DNA from: Hydractinia symbiolongicarpus
Lineage: Eukaryota > Cnidaria > Hydrozoa > Anthoathecata > Hydractiniidae
NCBI RefSeq assembly: GCF_029227915.1
Contig: NC_079879.1
Coordinates: 34,602,501-34,666,500, forward strand
Length of the DNA: 64,000 bases
Direction: 5' to 3'
Part shown: piece by piece, positions 10,672 through 23,242 of the stretch
How positions within the stretch are numbered: the stretch's first letter is position 1
Layout of the letters: each line of letters opens with the position of its first letter
Notes under the pieces: model-generated
What the model was told of the DNA's origin: nothing
What the model saw: only the letters and a program-made list of their open reading frames with translations
The model's database searches: none
Translations under genes and position numbers: made by a program

Positions 10672-11480
10672 TACTAGTCGATAAAGCCCGTGGAAAAATC
10701 CACGAAAAAGAAGCCTCATTTAAATTTTGATGACGTACGCAACCCATCCATAAAAAAATAATTTAGAACCTTGTTTTCACGTTGCCTCGATTGGTAGAGC
10801 TTATAATGCTGATCAAGAAATTGGATATGATCATGCGTTTTTATGAGCGGTTAATGAGATATAAGAATTTAAAAATTTTGCTGACGTCAGCAATAGCCTG
10901 TCAAAACCTAAAAACATTTTAGGCATTTATATGCCGGTTGCATTCATCTTATAGAACTTGAAATGTTCAAAATGATCAAGAAAATTTATAGGAACACGTA
11001 TAAAAGGTTGCAGAGATACTGGGGTTTGAAGGTTTGTGATGACGTCATCAACTCGTCCATTTCGAAACAGATTCGGGGACCCAGGTTTGGGAAACTTACC
11101 CAAATTGGTCGCAGGTTGTCCCTATACTCACACGGTGAAAATCATTGACATCACCACCTTGTGTCCAAGTTATTTGGCCTCAAAGTTTTAGATGCATTGT
11201 AACGGCTTCATTAATTTAAAATCCGATATTGGCGTTAAAATAGTGTTATTGACGTCGCCCCGTAACGTCAGAAAATTTAACATATTAGACATGCATTTTT
11301 CCACTTTGCCTGTTACAAACAAACACAGTCTCTGTATTATTATAAGAGATTCACGAAAGTAAAAAAAAACACCATTTAAAATTTATATAAAAGTAGTCTT
11401 TTATGGTTAATAGTTTTTTCTCTTTTTAGTTCATTTTTAATGCAGCGTTTTCGAATTTAAGATTTTTTTCATCAAATTGT
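10672..11480 (-). mobile_element. Helitron-like element, 3' end at left
   Basis: On the minus strand the left end reads GTGGATTTTTCCACGGGC followed by TTTATCGACTAGT, the hairpin-plus-CTAG terminus shared with 7127, 14669 and 52820. The body to about 11250 is rich in GACGTCA motifs and non-coding. The other end was not identified, so the right boundary is approximate. Confidence 0.45.
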
Positions 11481-11619
11481 TTATTAATACCTGGACAACA
11501 CTTGTAGTAAGTTTCAGGTCCAACGGACAACAATTTTAGAAATTACACAGGGGGGGTCGAATCAGCCCCCCCCCCCAGCATTGAGGAGCCCCCAAAAAAC
11601 CCAGCAGGAATAGGGTTAA
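11481..11619 (+). repeat. Third TTAACCC-type repeat copy (right end)
   Basis: It contains a G-run/C-run palindrome (11550-11577) and ends AATAGGGTTAA with TTAA at 11616-11619, as at 2031. Confidence 0.45.
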
Positions 11620-11639
11620 TTCGTTGGGATAAAGTTTTT

Positions 11640-12385
11640 TACCTGCAATAAATTTTCAACCTTGTGTTAACAACAGGGTGTTTTGTGTGTTTTTTTATTT
11701 AAATTAAAGTTGCGATAATTTTTTTAGGAAAAACCTATTACACGTGCTTGGTCCGGTGTCATGATTAATTTGTTAAGGTTTACTCAAACTTATTTCGCAT
11801 AAATAAAATAATATTAACTAATTTTTTTTTGTTATGACTGGGCAACAATATGGTACAACCGAAACACTATAACATTGTGTGAGATTTACTCGATTCATGA
11901 CATATTCTGCATACCTGTAATAAAGCGCTCCAATTATGGAATTTTTTTAGCTGAATGGAGTAACGACTGGATTTTTCCGTTGTTTTAACACAAACCGAAG
12001 TTGCAGTAAATTTTTTTTGAAAAGGGTATTATGTGTTCTTGGCCCGCAGTCATGATAAAGTTTTGAACTTTCATGGAAACTTATTCCCCAAAATAAAACA
12101 ATATTGCCCGATTGATTTTTCTATGACGGAGTATAAAGGAGTTGTAAACTCCGTTTTAATTTAGCTTTTGTTGCGGGAAAGTTATTTTTGAAAAATATCT
12201 TACAGTCGCAACACTACAATTGTGTGTGCGGTCCACTTGATTTGCGACATACTGCATGCCCGTACTAAAGTGCTCCACATCACCGGGTCGCACAGTTTGC
12301 AGTTCTTATTAAGCACTCCTCCAGGTGTTTAACAACAGTTACTTGTGGCTTAACCTAGCGTTTCGACGCTGGGTCTCCCGGCTAG
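11640..12385 (+). repeat. Dispersed repeat B, with internal diverged tandem units
   Basis: The unit contains GTTGCGATAA-type, TTTTTTGAAAA..TATTA and GTCATGAT blocks, repeated at least twice inside the copy. Related copies are 31080-31470, 40500-41298 and 47040-47230. The 3' end reads GGGTCTCCCGGCTAG|T, and the 41-kb copy ends GCGATCCCTGACTAG|T. This suggests a Helitron-like non-autonomous element. It is not coding. Confidence 0.5.
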
Positions 12386-14669
12386 TCTATATAATAAAAC
12401 GCTTGTGCTAGTAACGATGTGAGTCCACGACACGCAATAAACGGGTCACTTTTTCATGACGTGGCGTTACGCTAAAATTTACCAAGTAAAAAACGCAAAT
12501 CAAGGGGGTTACTATTTAAATCTTTTATTCTCCTTTCTTATTACCTTAAAAAATAAAACTCTTTTTCTTTATTTTATTAAAGCTAATTTTTATTATATTC
12601 TCAAATGTTTTTATTTGTTTCTTTGTCTTAAAAGCCTCGTTGGTCGTTATAGATAGAATAATTTAATTTTACCCCCGGCTTACCATGTGCGCGCCTTATC
12701 TCACGGAGACAAAGTTTATCAACTGAAAAAAGAAAACTGAAGCAAAGAAGGTTGTCTCTTTTTCAAAGAAATCCTGAAAAAAGTTATTTCAAACAATGTT
12801 TACTCATCATGAGGTTAGGTAAAAGGTTATTGGTTCCTACTATATTTTCACTTTTTGTGTTCTGGGACCAAGGTTGTATCGCATTCGAATATGAATGTAA
12901 ATCGACTCTCCGATGTAAAAAACACAAATTTTGTTGTAGAGCGACTGTTGTTGTCGAGCGAAAATAAAAAAATTACGTTGTTGTCAAATATTTGTTATAA
13001 AGAAGAAAAACGTACGATGATAAAACGCCACAAGGAGAACTGATTGGAAATGTATCAGACAATTGTAGCTAGCTATACATTTTCAATTTGTTTTCTTTGG
13101 GATGAACGAAGTTTAGTAATCGAAGTAAAAAACTGATTGGACTTTTATCCAGAGAACGCTAGCTAGCAGCCTACTGAGAAAGCGAAAGAAACCAGGTGTG
13201 TTGTTTAGATTATCTGGTAGAGAATTTAGTTGAATAACGATATTTAAGCCGTTTACACTTTCAAAGCTAAACTTTCCCTTAAATATGAAGTGAAACATGT
13301 CTTGCGCCTGAACATATTTTTTTTTGTAAGAATATACCCAGGGTCAGTTAAGAATATCTTAAGAATATGTCCTAGCTCGATTGTTTGTTATAAATGTAAA
13401 AATAATTTGCCAATAGCTATATCAAGCTTTATTTTATTAAGGCATTATATATTTTCAGGACATGGACATGCTAGGAATATATTCGGAATAATGAGGATAG
13501 TATTTGTCAAAATGTTAAGAACATTAAGGCTGAAACGGAAAAATTCTTATAAAATACACGGTGCATATCATGAGAAGAATTTACATAAACTGTAAATGTA
13601 TTTTTTCCGTTGTTACTGTTTTTAACACTACAAACTGTGTAATTTAGTCGTTATAAAAAAACTAAACCTAAATCCTAAATCTGTTACGTTACAATCGTTT
13701 GAAATATATTCGATTCTGAAATTAAAAAACGCTGCATTGAGATCTCCTTTGATTTTATGCGTGATTTTCCAAATTATAAGTTTGGGTCTGTTCTTTGAAG
13801 AACAGACCCAAACTTTCAGTAGATATACAATATGCCAAATGATTCAAGTTTTTATATTTCTCTTTTTGTGTTTTAACTATTAATTTCTTATATTTTGAGT
13901 TCTAGAATGGCAAAGCAAGTATATAGTTTTAGCGTATTTCGCTTTTTATAAACGGTTGTTAGATTTTGTTGGACATTTTCCATTTTTATTTTACAATTTT
14001 ATTTGTTTATTTATTTTTTTGTTGCACATGCGCATATTTTTAGACGTTTTGTTTCAGCGGTTATACACATAGAAAAATGCAGATTGTGAGCAACCTCGGC
14101 CCCAATGCATTTTTTTATTTTTTTGCCATCCCGTTATAAAAGAGACAAAGAGCCTTGGGTCGAGGTTGAAATGTGAGTTTTGAAAATTCAAATAACTGTG
14201 TTGTATGTTTTTGTTTGGTATCCCTTACATCGGTTTAATGAGAGATTCAATGGATTCTTCCACGGGAATTCACATTAACTTCTTATATTTTGTGTAAAAC
14301 TTTGAAAGGGTTGCCGTATGCAATAGACTGATTATCTGATTTTGGTATGACGTGTTACAAACTGTACAGTGTGGAAATTTTAAAATAACTTTATTTGTGT
14401 AACTGGGCAAAATATGTTGGATTTTTTAAATGTCTGATATTTTTTCCTGTTTTACTTCTGTCATGACAAAGCAAGTATAAATTTTAGCAGATTTCGCTTT
14501 TTAAGTAATGTTGTTGCTGTTGCACCTGCTTATATTTCAACGTTTTGATTTCAACGGGTATAAATATAAAATTACCAAATTACCATGCTGTATATATGTT
14601 TTTGTTTGGTATCACTTACATGCATTTCATAGACACATTCGGTGGATTCTTTCACGGGAATTCGGCTAG
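12386..14669 (+). mobile_element. Helitron-like element, 2.3 kb
   Basis: It starts TCTATATAATAAAACGCTTG directly after the CTAG of the preceding repeat and ends GTGGATTCTTTCACGGGAAT followed by TCGGCTAG|T. The outer 1.7 kb occurs again in inverted orientation at 18046-19683, which also begins TCTATATAATAATACGCTTG. Near the 3' end a second, similar sub-terminal block lies at 14252-14275. Internal frames (for example a Cys-rich one at 12752-12967) are not conserved intact in the inverted copy. A perfect 20-nt-class hairpin, AAGTTTGGGTCTGTTC / GAACAGACCCAAACTT, lies at 13779-13816. No helicase or Rep domain is present. Confidence 0.55.
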
Positions 14670-15561
14670 TATATATATAATGTCAGAGTTGAATCTCTCA
14701 TTATAATATAAATACACGAATGGCTTGCAAGGTGCAAAGTCAAATTTTACAAAAATTAGTTCTTTAGGTATATTGCATGATCCTCAAAAAAAAAAAAAAC
14801 AATAGTTTGTATATACTATATACAATATGTATATAAATGGAAAGTCACCCCGGCCTTCTTCGTGCGTTTCTTACCATAAATGTAAAAAAAAAAACATGTA
14901 AATCCTTTCCCCACCTCTTCCAAAAAAATAAGAATAAATATTAAAAAACTCATGTAAACCGCAAAAAAAATGCAGAAAAAGTGAAAAAGCTACGTAAATT
15001 TTCCGCATAATGAGAAAAACCTCTGTCAAGTAAATATTAAAAAAACACAGGTTTTTTCGGTTTTACCATGTAGTACTCCTTTAAAAAAGTTTAAACTTTT
15101 TTAAATAACACGGAATGTCATAAACAAAAACATTTAAGTCATCTAAAACAATAAAAATCACCACAATTAAGCTACCAGAAGCACTACATGTTAAATAAAA
15201 ATTATTTTGTCATATTGCATTCAACCGACGTAGGTTTAGTTACACAAAATGTGAAATAATACATTATATATATTTGCATAAAAAAGAATAACCTTAAATA
15301 TAATATAATACTTTCTTAAAAGGTGTTATGGCTTGTTATATCTTCTAATTTAAGCTTAAAAGGTCAAATAAGTTACAGGAATATCCTAGCAACATTAACT
15401 AGCTACAGCAGCTAATAACTGGTCACTTAAATATGAACTGGAAACCTAACTAGTATTAAAGAACAGGGCTACATATATATAAATTCCTAGCTAGCTAGCT
15501 AGTTGTTGTTGGTGGTTGGCTTTTATGATGCTAGCAAACAAACATGTATCGCATCAATAAT
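14670..15561. other. AT-rich, no gene
   Basis: A and T runs and a TAGC-repeat (15485-15501) are present. No coding or RNA feature is supported. Confidence 0.5.
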
Positions 15562-17837
15562 CAGGGGCGGATCCAGACTTTTTTTAGACTTAGTCAATTT
15601 GGACAAAGTCTTGAATTTAGCAGCTGGGGGTCCTGGGGGCGCTGTAAGCCCCCCCTCCCCCTCCCAGGTGGGGTCAGAATCTTTCACTAATTTAAGCTTT
15701 GCGGGTACAAAAATCGCCGAAAATTGTCTACCGATTTATCTAGTTATTAATAAAATTGACGAAAAGAAGCGGTAAGCTATAAGAAAATCTCCAAGAACAT
15801 TTTTTATAAGAATCAACTCTCCGTCCTACACGTCTTATTTAAGATAGATAAAAGCACTAAAATTAACAGGGATTAACTACAATAAAGTGAGACAATTGTA
15901 AATATATTTCAATATTTATAAACTCTTGCTGTTTCTGCCAATATCAGGCTTCATCAGCATGACTAGGTGATCACACCAGCCATGGACAGCAAAATATAAC
16001 ACAATCATAACAAAAACAATAAGAATATGGAAAGATCAGGATAATGAAGATGAAATGTACATACACGTGATATGATACATACACCTCAACCCATGTATTT
16101 ATATTCAGATATATTTGTTTATTCATAGGGCTGAACTCAAGTTTCGTTTGAACTTTAAGAAGAATTAAGAAGGGCAATTTTCTGCTTTTTTGCATGCTGA
16201 AATAGGAAAATGCGACTTTCGCTTAAGAAGGTTGCAACCTGGAACAAGGCTTGAAGTCTACACCAATACCTTCATAACAAAATAAAATTTTTAACTGATC
16301 TCCATCAGGTAAAATAGATGGGCATGGCAATATACACTGTGTAAAGAGAGTTCGAAACCGTAAAAAGCCGAGCTGTGGGTAAAACGTATTAATTTTTCTC
16401 TTTATTACTGTTGACAAGGCAAGTATTGATAGAAAAGAAGACCACGTCTGGGGGTACAGATGTTGATTGCTTCGGGTTTAACTGCCTCCTCAGGAGAAAA
16501 GTCATATCACAAACAATATGGGAAAGGGAAACTCTGAATAAACTTTTTTCAGATATAAAAATATTTGCCTTTTGGTTTTTAAAAGCAATTGAAAACAAGG
16601 ATGCTTGGAATAAAAAGAAGGATGCAAGAAAAGTTCTATGGATGTCAAGGTTCTCAAAATATCAACAAGAGAATTATCACCTACCAATACCAACGATGCT
16701 GAGCTGTATAATACATTTTACCATGACCTTTCACTCAACAAACTTTGTTTCCTAATAGCCATTAGAAGAGTTGTTTATTTTCTTCACCAACCTTACTTAA
16801 CCAGATGTCAAGTTCTTGCTTCTAATACCAACACAAATATTAATTGAGAAAGAACTCCTCCACAATGCTGAAAATTCTGTTCAAAGGTCATATTACAAAA
16901 ACAATTAGCCAGCTCTGGCTAGCTATAGCTAATTAGCTAAATCTTTTTGTATTTGTTCTTGATAGTCTGTTGTAAAAAGCTCTCCCACAACTAGCTTTTC
17001 GGAGCGAATATACTGAAAACCCTTAAATACATGCAAGGTGTGTTGAAGAGTAAAAAACATACTTCTCACCTTAAAGCAATAATTCCTTTATCTTCACACC
17101 TCGCCTCAGATGGAATGTATAGCTATGTACCTGAATTCCGATGAAGACTTTTACCAACCAAGGGATAAATATCCCCAGACAACAAAAATGTCCGAGAATA
17201 AACACTTTCTAAAAGTTCTTTTTGGATTTTACAAACAGATTCAACATTATCACACTTTAAATCAGTAAGCACCCGCGCCAACATGTCCGCAGTAGCTATG
17301 ATAGTACGGAAAGAATCCAAGCCAAAAGGCGTGAGTCTTTGACTAATCCTGACGGACGGGAGTTAAAACTATAGCCTAACGGTTATAAGTAACCACGCAG
17401 TACGGAACCTAAATTTCCTACGCCGGCTGCGGGCCACATATTGTTGGACTACGCATATAGTGTGAAAATTACGTCACGATTTTGACGTCACATGCCCCTT
17501 AGGTGAGATGGGGAGGGTTGCGGGCCATAGCTATTTGATTTTTGACTAACTGAGTGACTGATTAGTCAAAATGAATCAGTCAAAATCTGTAAGCTATAAT
17601 TTGCAACCCTCTCAGTCTATATGGTAGCGACGTCACAACTTTGACGTCAACATCGCCATAGGCGAAATGAAGAGGGCTGTGAACCATGGCTTTGCGCCGT
17701 AAATAAATTACATGTGATTTTTTAACGCGCTCCGTCTGCAACACCTGGATTGTCGACATTATTCGCTTGCCTAACATTTTTCGTCAAATTTATACTTAGT
17801 CACGCGACTTATCTGACAAACCCTGGATCCGCGCCTG
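15562..17837 (-). mobile_element. 2.3-kb DNA transposon with CAGGGGCGGATCC ends
   Basis: The left terminus CAGGGGCGGATCCAG (15562-15576) mirrors the right terminus CTGGATCCGCGCCTG (17823-17837). ATAAT flanks both sides, a possible 5-bp target duplication; hAT elements normally make 8 bp, so the class is uncertain. A G/C palindrome sits near the left end. Inside, the minus strand carries a vertnin-like gene remnant. Near the right end, two direct copies of an about 90-bp block with GACGTCA motifs lie at about 17441-17530 and 17606-17693. Confidence 0.65.
16200..17350 (-). pseudogene. Vertnin-like protein remnant inside the transposon
   Basis: A first exon-like stretch at about 17131-17350 is bounded by CCGTCAG/GATTAG and AATTCAG/GTACAT. 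It reads ATADMLARVLTDLKCDN and then FLLSGDIYPLVGKSLHRNSG. The second part (about 16720 down to 16200) reads LVDILRTLTSIELFLHPSFY, then RQLNPKQSTSVPP, then STVIKRKINTFYPQLGFLRF and KILFCYEGIGVDFKPC in successive frames. The block order equals the family seen at 1010-1375. At least two frameshifts separate the blocks. Because it lies between matching terminal inverted repeats, it is probably the element's own cargo or a passenger gene; its function is unknown to me. Confidence 0.6.
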
Positions 17838-17989
17838 ATAATATCATTAAAACTGAAAAAAACATAAACAAACCTTACAGAAACCTTAACTTATAAAACC
17901 ATGCTCTTCTTCGAATACTTTTTATTTTGAATTACTTTGAAGGAAAGAGTAGAGAATACTAAAAAAGAACAGCCATCTTTTTCGTAAAC

Positions 17990-19683
17990 ACAATTTCCGT
18001 TTTATGCTAAGAACTTCATTTAACAGAAAAAGCCCTGCAGTCGAGGTTGCTCATAATCTGCATTATTCTATAAACTAAAAATTGAAAATGTCCGAAAAAA
18101 TCAAAGGTGTCTAACAACCGTTACGTAAAAATCGAAATACGCTGAAACTATACACATGCTTTGCTATTTCAGAATTACACCAGGGAAAAAGAGAATACCA
18201 TGCATAAAAAAAAATCCAACATTTTTCGTTAAGTCATACAAAATAAGCTATTCAGTCTATTGCATACGGCAAACGGCAAATTTTACTTAAAATATAAGAA
18301 ATTAATAGTTGAAATATAAAAACTTAATCATTTGGTATATTGTATATCTACTAAAACATTTCAATCCAAAATATTAAAAGAACAGTTTGCCATACAGACC
18401 CAAACTTATAATCAAGAAAATCACGCATAAAATCAAAGAAGATAACATGCATCGTTTTCGAATTTAATCATCGAATATATTTCATACGATCATAACGTAG
18501 CAGATGTAAACATTGATTTAAATTTTTAAGTCCAGGTTTTTTATAACGACATCAACACTGTATTACACTGTGGAAAACAGTAACAGAAAAGTTACTTTTT
18601 ACAGTTTATGTAAATTCTTCCCTAAAATATATACGCTGTTTTTATAAGAATAGCGTGCTTTAGTTTTAGCCTCGATGTTCTTTATTTTTTTGACAAATAC
18701 TATCCTAATTATTCTATGACTAAAGCCTGAAAATATAAAATGCCTTAATAAAATAAAGGATGCTATAATTTACTATGAGCTAGCTAATGGCAATTTCTAC
18801 TACATGTAACAGCCTATTGCTTGGACATAAAAAAGTTCGTTTGATACACAAACTTTTGTGCGTCATACAAATGTTTATATTTAAAACAAACTATCAAGCT
18901 TAGGCATATTCTTAGGGTATTCTAAACTTCTGACCCATTTTTCAGAGTATATTCTTTCAAAATAAGTGCTTAAAGAAAATATTTCCTGGCACCAGACACA
19001 ACAAGAAACTTAATATTTAAGGAAAATTTAGCTTTAAAAGAAACGGCTAGAAACTCGTTACAAACCCAAGTTCATTTTCCTATCAACTAATTTAGACAAC
19101 ATAGCTGCTTTTCTTTCGCTTTCTCAGTAAGTCGCTAGCAAGGCTGAATAAAAGTCCAATCAGTCATTTACTTCGTTTCATCACAAAGAGAACGAATTGA
19201 AGATGCATAGCTACAATTGTCTGATGCATTGCCAAACAATTCTTTTTGTGACGTTATATTATTGTACTTTAGAAATATCTTTTAACTACAACACCAACCT
19301 CGTTCGACAACAACACAACAGTTTGTTTTTGACATTTCAGATTCGAATTACATTCATATTTGAATCCGATAAAGTTTCTATAAAAAGAAGCAACCTCGGT
19401 CCCAGAGCACAAAAATAGAAAATATAAAAAAAACAAATATAAGCTTTATTCTAACCTCATGATGAGTAAACTAAAATAAAATAAAGTTTTCAATAAAATA
19501 GAGTTTTATTTTTTAAGGTAATAAGAAAGAAGAATTAAATTATTATGTAATAACCCCCTGATTTGCGTTTTTTCTAACTTGGTAATTTTTAGCGTAATGC
19601 CACGTCGTGAGAAAGTGACCCGTACTTTGCGTGTAGTGGACTCACATGGTCACTCACACAAGCGTATTATTATATAGATAAGG
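17990..19683 (-). mobile_element. Inverted, 3'-truncated copy of the 12.4-kb Helitron-like element
   Basis: On the minus strand it begins TCTATATAATAATACGCTTG at 19683 and parallels 12386-14100: GTGAGTCCAC, GTGGCATTACGC, the FVLWDRG-encoding stretch, the GGGTCTG block, and GCAACCTCG at 18046. Identity by eye is about 75-80 percent, with indels. The hairpin-CTAG end is missing near 17990. Confidence 0.65.
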
Positions 19684-21770
19684 CATAGAGTTAATAAAAA
19701 CTGAAAACATTTAAAATTAGATATACAAATAAATTTCTTTGATTTCCTTTTCTTATTCAGCAAAATATTCGAGTTTTTCGAAGAAGCTAGCCAGAGGAGG
19801 GGGGGGGGGGGGGTTCGAGGTTATCTGAGGTTTGATTTAACCGGAGTTATTTATGAGAAAGTATTAAGGAAAGTGTAAGGGATCAAAGAAAATGGTTCGA
19901 GATAATGAAAGTTCAAATTGCCGGGAGTTAACTATATCTTAAATCAACACTAGCTGCAATGTTAAAAATTATCTAACAATAATTAACAAGGACATTTAAG
20001 AAAAAAATTGACTGTAAAAAACATAAAAATGTAACAGAGACCCAACACAAAGTACAAAAAATTAATTCAAGTGAATAAAAAAGTATTTTTTTGTTGAAAA
20101 GAATTATTCAGGCTTAAAAAAATAGCCTTTTGGCCACAGAAGGTTAAGCGAATGCGAAATATAAAATTACATTGGTCATTCTGTGCAATTACAATCAACC
20201 CAATACAATATAATTCACTCAAGTTTGGAAAAATAAAGTGTAATGAGACATCTGCCTCCCACGAGACATCTGCAGGTAGATCAGGACTCAGCATGTTACT
20301 GAGAGATTTCATGAAATAATATAGCAGAACAACTTCACGAAACAAAGACAATTGTTTTCACAAATAAGAAAATCATTACAACGTATAAACAATGCAATGT
20401 AGAAAACCTGAAAGCAATAAACTGATGAAAATTTCACCGCCGCCCAGGTTATTGGAAAATGTTAAGATTGTTTGCAAAGGTGATAATAATATGCTGATAA
20501 TACGAAATGACAAATTAGTTACTTTTGGCAACGCCACCGCACGCACCTCTTATGTTGCGCAATTCGAGAATCCTGCAAGAAATAGAAGCAAGGTCATTTT
20601 GAGCCTTTTGAAATATAAGCAGAAATGTTAAAGGTAAACTAAAATTTACAAAGCATCAAAAGACTGGTAATATGGTGGATCTTGTGGAATATTTCTGCGT
20701 GGAGCTGCTGCACGATCAGTTAATATGCGCGGTATATTCTTTTTTACAAATTATGCGAAAATTAGGATGCTCAGAAAAAAACAGATTTGAAGAATTGTAA
20801 TACTAGCTCTCACACAAATTAATTATAAAATTAGAAATCATTAAATATATCGCAATATTATCAGCGTCGGTTGGAAAGATTGAAAGCAAAAGCCACAAAA
20901 AAAGAACAGTTTACCAGATAACATAACTTTACAAGTCGATAAAGTACAATATGTTATAAGGGAAATAAAATTTAACTGAACCATTTCCCTGCAAACATTA
21001 TTATAAACTAAGTAATTGGATTTTCTGGAAAGAAAGCTGGTTAGCCTATTACGTCTAATTAAGATCAACTATATTAAAAATAGAAGTAAAAATAAATTTA
21101 TTTTACATAACCTAAACTAAAGATTTGCAGTGTAGACTATCCAACTGCCGAATCTTTTTGCAGAAAACATTAAAAGACTTCTCACTTTTCATTGCCACTT
21201 GAAGACCATCCCATTACTGAGCACCAGTATAAGAAACATATTGTAGACCGTGTCTCACAATCCTCTTTGCAAATTGTATGGTGAGCTTTCTATAAAAGGA
21301 AAACGCTCTGCGTATAGGATGGGCCTAAGCCATTTCTAGCCTTAATTTCCTCCTGAAGTAATATCTCACAAAAATGACGGTGCATTCTTTTGCAGGCGGA
21401 TCTCTCTTGTGCAGGGTCATAACACAACTTAAGAGCTTTGCTATGCACTGTTTTTTTTCGTAAGAGATGAATTAGTAGTGAATGAGTAAATGAGAGGACA
21501 ATATCTGTTTTCTGACGCTACAAACGAATTCGCTATAACTTTTCGTTCAATAAATGACATAAACCGATATTCGTTTTAAAGCAGATAATTTGGCGCTGGC
21601 CCTTTTAAATAATTCATTACCATGCTTTGTGAAAGAAAGCGCGTTGTCAAAAGTTATTCAATTTCACATTATTTTAAAACATTTCTCATTAAAATTAACT
21701 AACTAATAATTAACATTTATCAACATTAAGTTGAAGACTATTTCTAGAAAACTATCACAAATACTAATAC
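19684..21770. other. No supported gene; G-run
   Basis: A run of 15 G lies at 19799-19813. Frames at 20067-20351 (-) and 20392-20631 (+, containing NVKIVCKGDNNMLIIRNDK) show no recognised motif. 20640-21770 is AT-rich; its right part may be the decayed 3' region of the LINE remnant that follows. Confidence 0.4.
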
Positions 21771-21774
21771 AAAG

Positions 21775-22510
21775 GTTTTTCTAACTTCTGCTTCACCTTT
21801 ATGATATCAGTAGACGATGCAAAAAGGATATTTTCATCGGCATAGGGGGGTATACCTACGTCATTATCACTAAAATCTAACACAAGGTCGTTCAAATTAA
21901 TATTAAAAAGCAAATGCCCAATAATCGAGCCCTGAAAAACATCAATAAACAGATCAAATCAGGAGCTATATTTGCCACCTACCTTTTACTCACGACTAGT
22001 GAGGTACCTATAAAGAACATGTGAAGCCTAATTTGAGAAACTATTTGCAAGCATCTTTGCAAAAAGTAATTCATGATGCAGTCAAATGCTTTACTCAAAT
22101 CTATTTAAACAGTTACTACATGTTTTCCTCGATCTAATCCTAATGTCAGTCGCGCAGGATGAGTAATAAGGCATAGTGTGAACAGTAGCCCTTCATGAAA
22201 CCACTTAATAACAGTGACATCTTACACAACATAAAAAATTGATATCTGATTATTTAAAACACGTTAAAATATTTCAGAGACAGATAGGAACATATTAATA
22301 GGCCTAAAGTGTTAATTTTTTGCCGTCGTCAACACATTTCAATAAATCAGGAAAACTTTGTTCGTAAACACATTCAATGTTGAAAAGATAAGTATGGTCT
22401 TTAGTATACGCATCAACAACCTGCTTTAATACGTTTGCCGGAACATAATTTCCAGACGAACCTTTATTTCACTTCAAATTTATAATATGTTTCTTTGTCG
22501 TGTCTTTATC
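21775..22510 (-). pseudogene. Non-LTR retrotransposon reverse-transcriptase remnant
   Basis: Read on the minus strand, IDLSKAFDCIMNYFLQRCL (22081-22105 encodes the first residues) is RT motif A. It is followed by IRLHMFFIGTSLVVSKR, an in-frame stop, then QGSIIGHLLFNINLNDLVL (motif B region) and GIPPYADENILFASSTDII. The catalytic motif is YADE where active enzymes have YADD. The order fits a jockey/CR1-like LINE, but stops, frame changes and the altered catalytic motif make it dead. The 5' part, endonuclease and 3' tail are not recognised. Confidence 0.75.
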
Positions 22511-23242
22511 GTTTTAAATACCATTTCGATATCCTCGGATAGATTGTTTGATCTTTTAAACTTTGAGTTGATTTCGAATTTATAGGTAATTTCAACCCAA
22601 CATTAAAACATCGAATGTAATGCCAGCGATTTCCTTCAGCACCATCCCGAACATAAATTGGGCGGAATTTCAAAGCTCGTAACCACAAGCAATTTGGAAA
22701 GCCGTTTCTATATTAGTAACACACACTCAGAACTTGATTATGTTCGCAACTGACTTAATTCTGATCTTAGTGCATGTTGGTACTAATTTTTGTCAACGGC
22801 AGCACGTGTAGATCGTTCGATTTTATGCACCCTTTCCAGGTCGCGTAGCGGATCATTTCATAATGCGGTTAATGTGGAAAGTGCAGTCAGCGTTGTTTAC
22901 TCAGCCTACACCACTGCTATGGTTACAGCTTTACAGCGTACCGTCTGCAGAGTATTTGCCAAGCAATGTTGTTTCTTGGAGAAATAGCCAAAAAGGTGTT
23001 TGCTAAAATATTATGTCCTGAATTGTATATTAGAAAATTTTAAAACATTACGATAAATTTAACTCAATGAAAACATTGCATTACAAAGGTAGTTAGTTAT
23101 TCAAATATTACCAGAATATGCAAATACGTTCATCCAACAGGTCAAGAAGTTGCTACATTTTACACAATGTTCCAACAATTCATGCATATGCTCGCAATAT
23201 TCGAACAAGAAAGCCATGTCCTTATAAAATAGTTTTAGCAGA
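22511..23242. other. Spacer between LINE remnant and receptor gene
   Basis: No gene is supported. A 65-codon frame at 22790-22987 (+) lacks recognisable motifs. The part next to 23242 is the 3' untranslated side of the receptor gene. Confidence 0.4.

Noticed and set aside
12752-12967. Cys-rich signal-like frame (LVPTIFSLFVFWDQG, then CKSTLRCKKHKFCC)
   Set aside because: It lies inside the Helitron-like element, and the inverted copy at 19.2-19.4 kb does not preserve an open frame, so a gene is not supported. A captured fragment remains possible.
20392-20631. 79-codon plus-strand frame as a gene
   Set aside because: It has no signal peptide, no recognised motif and no splice context that would support it.
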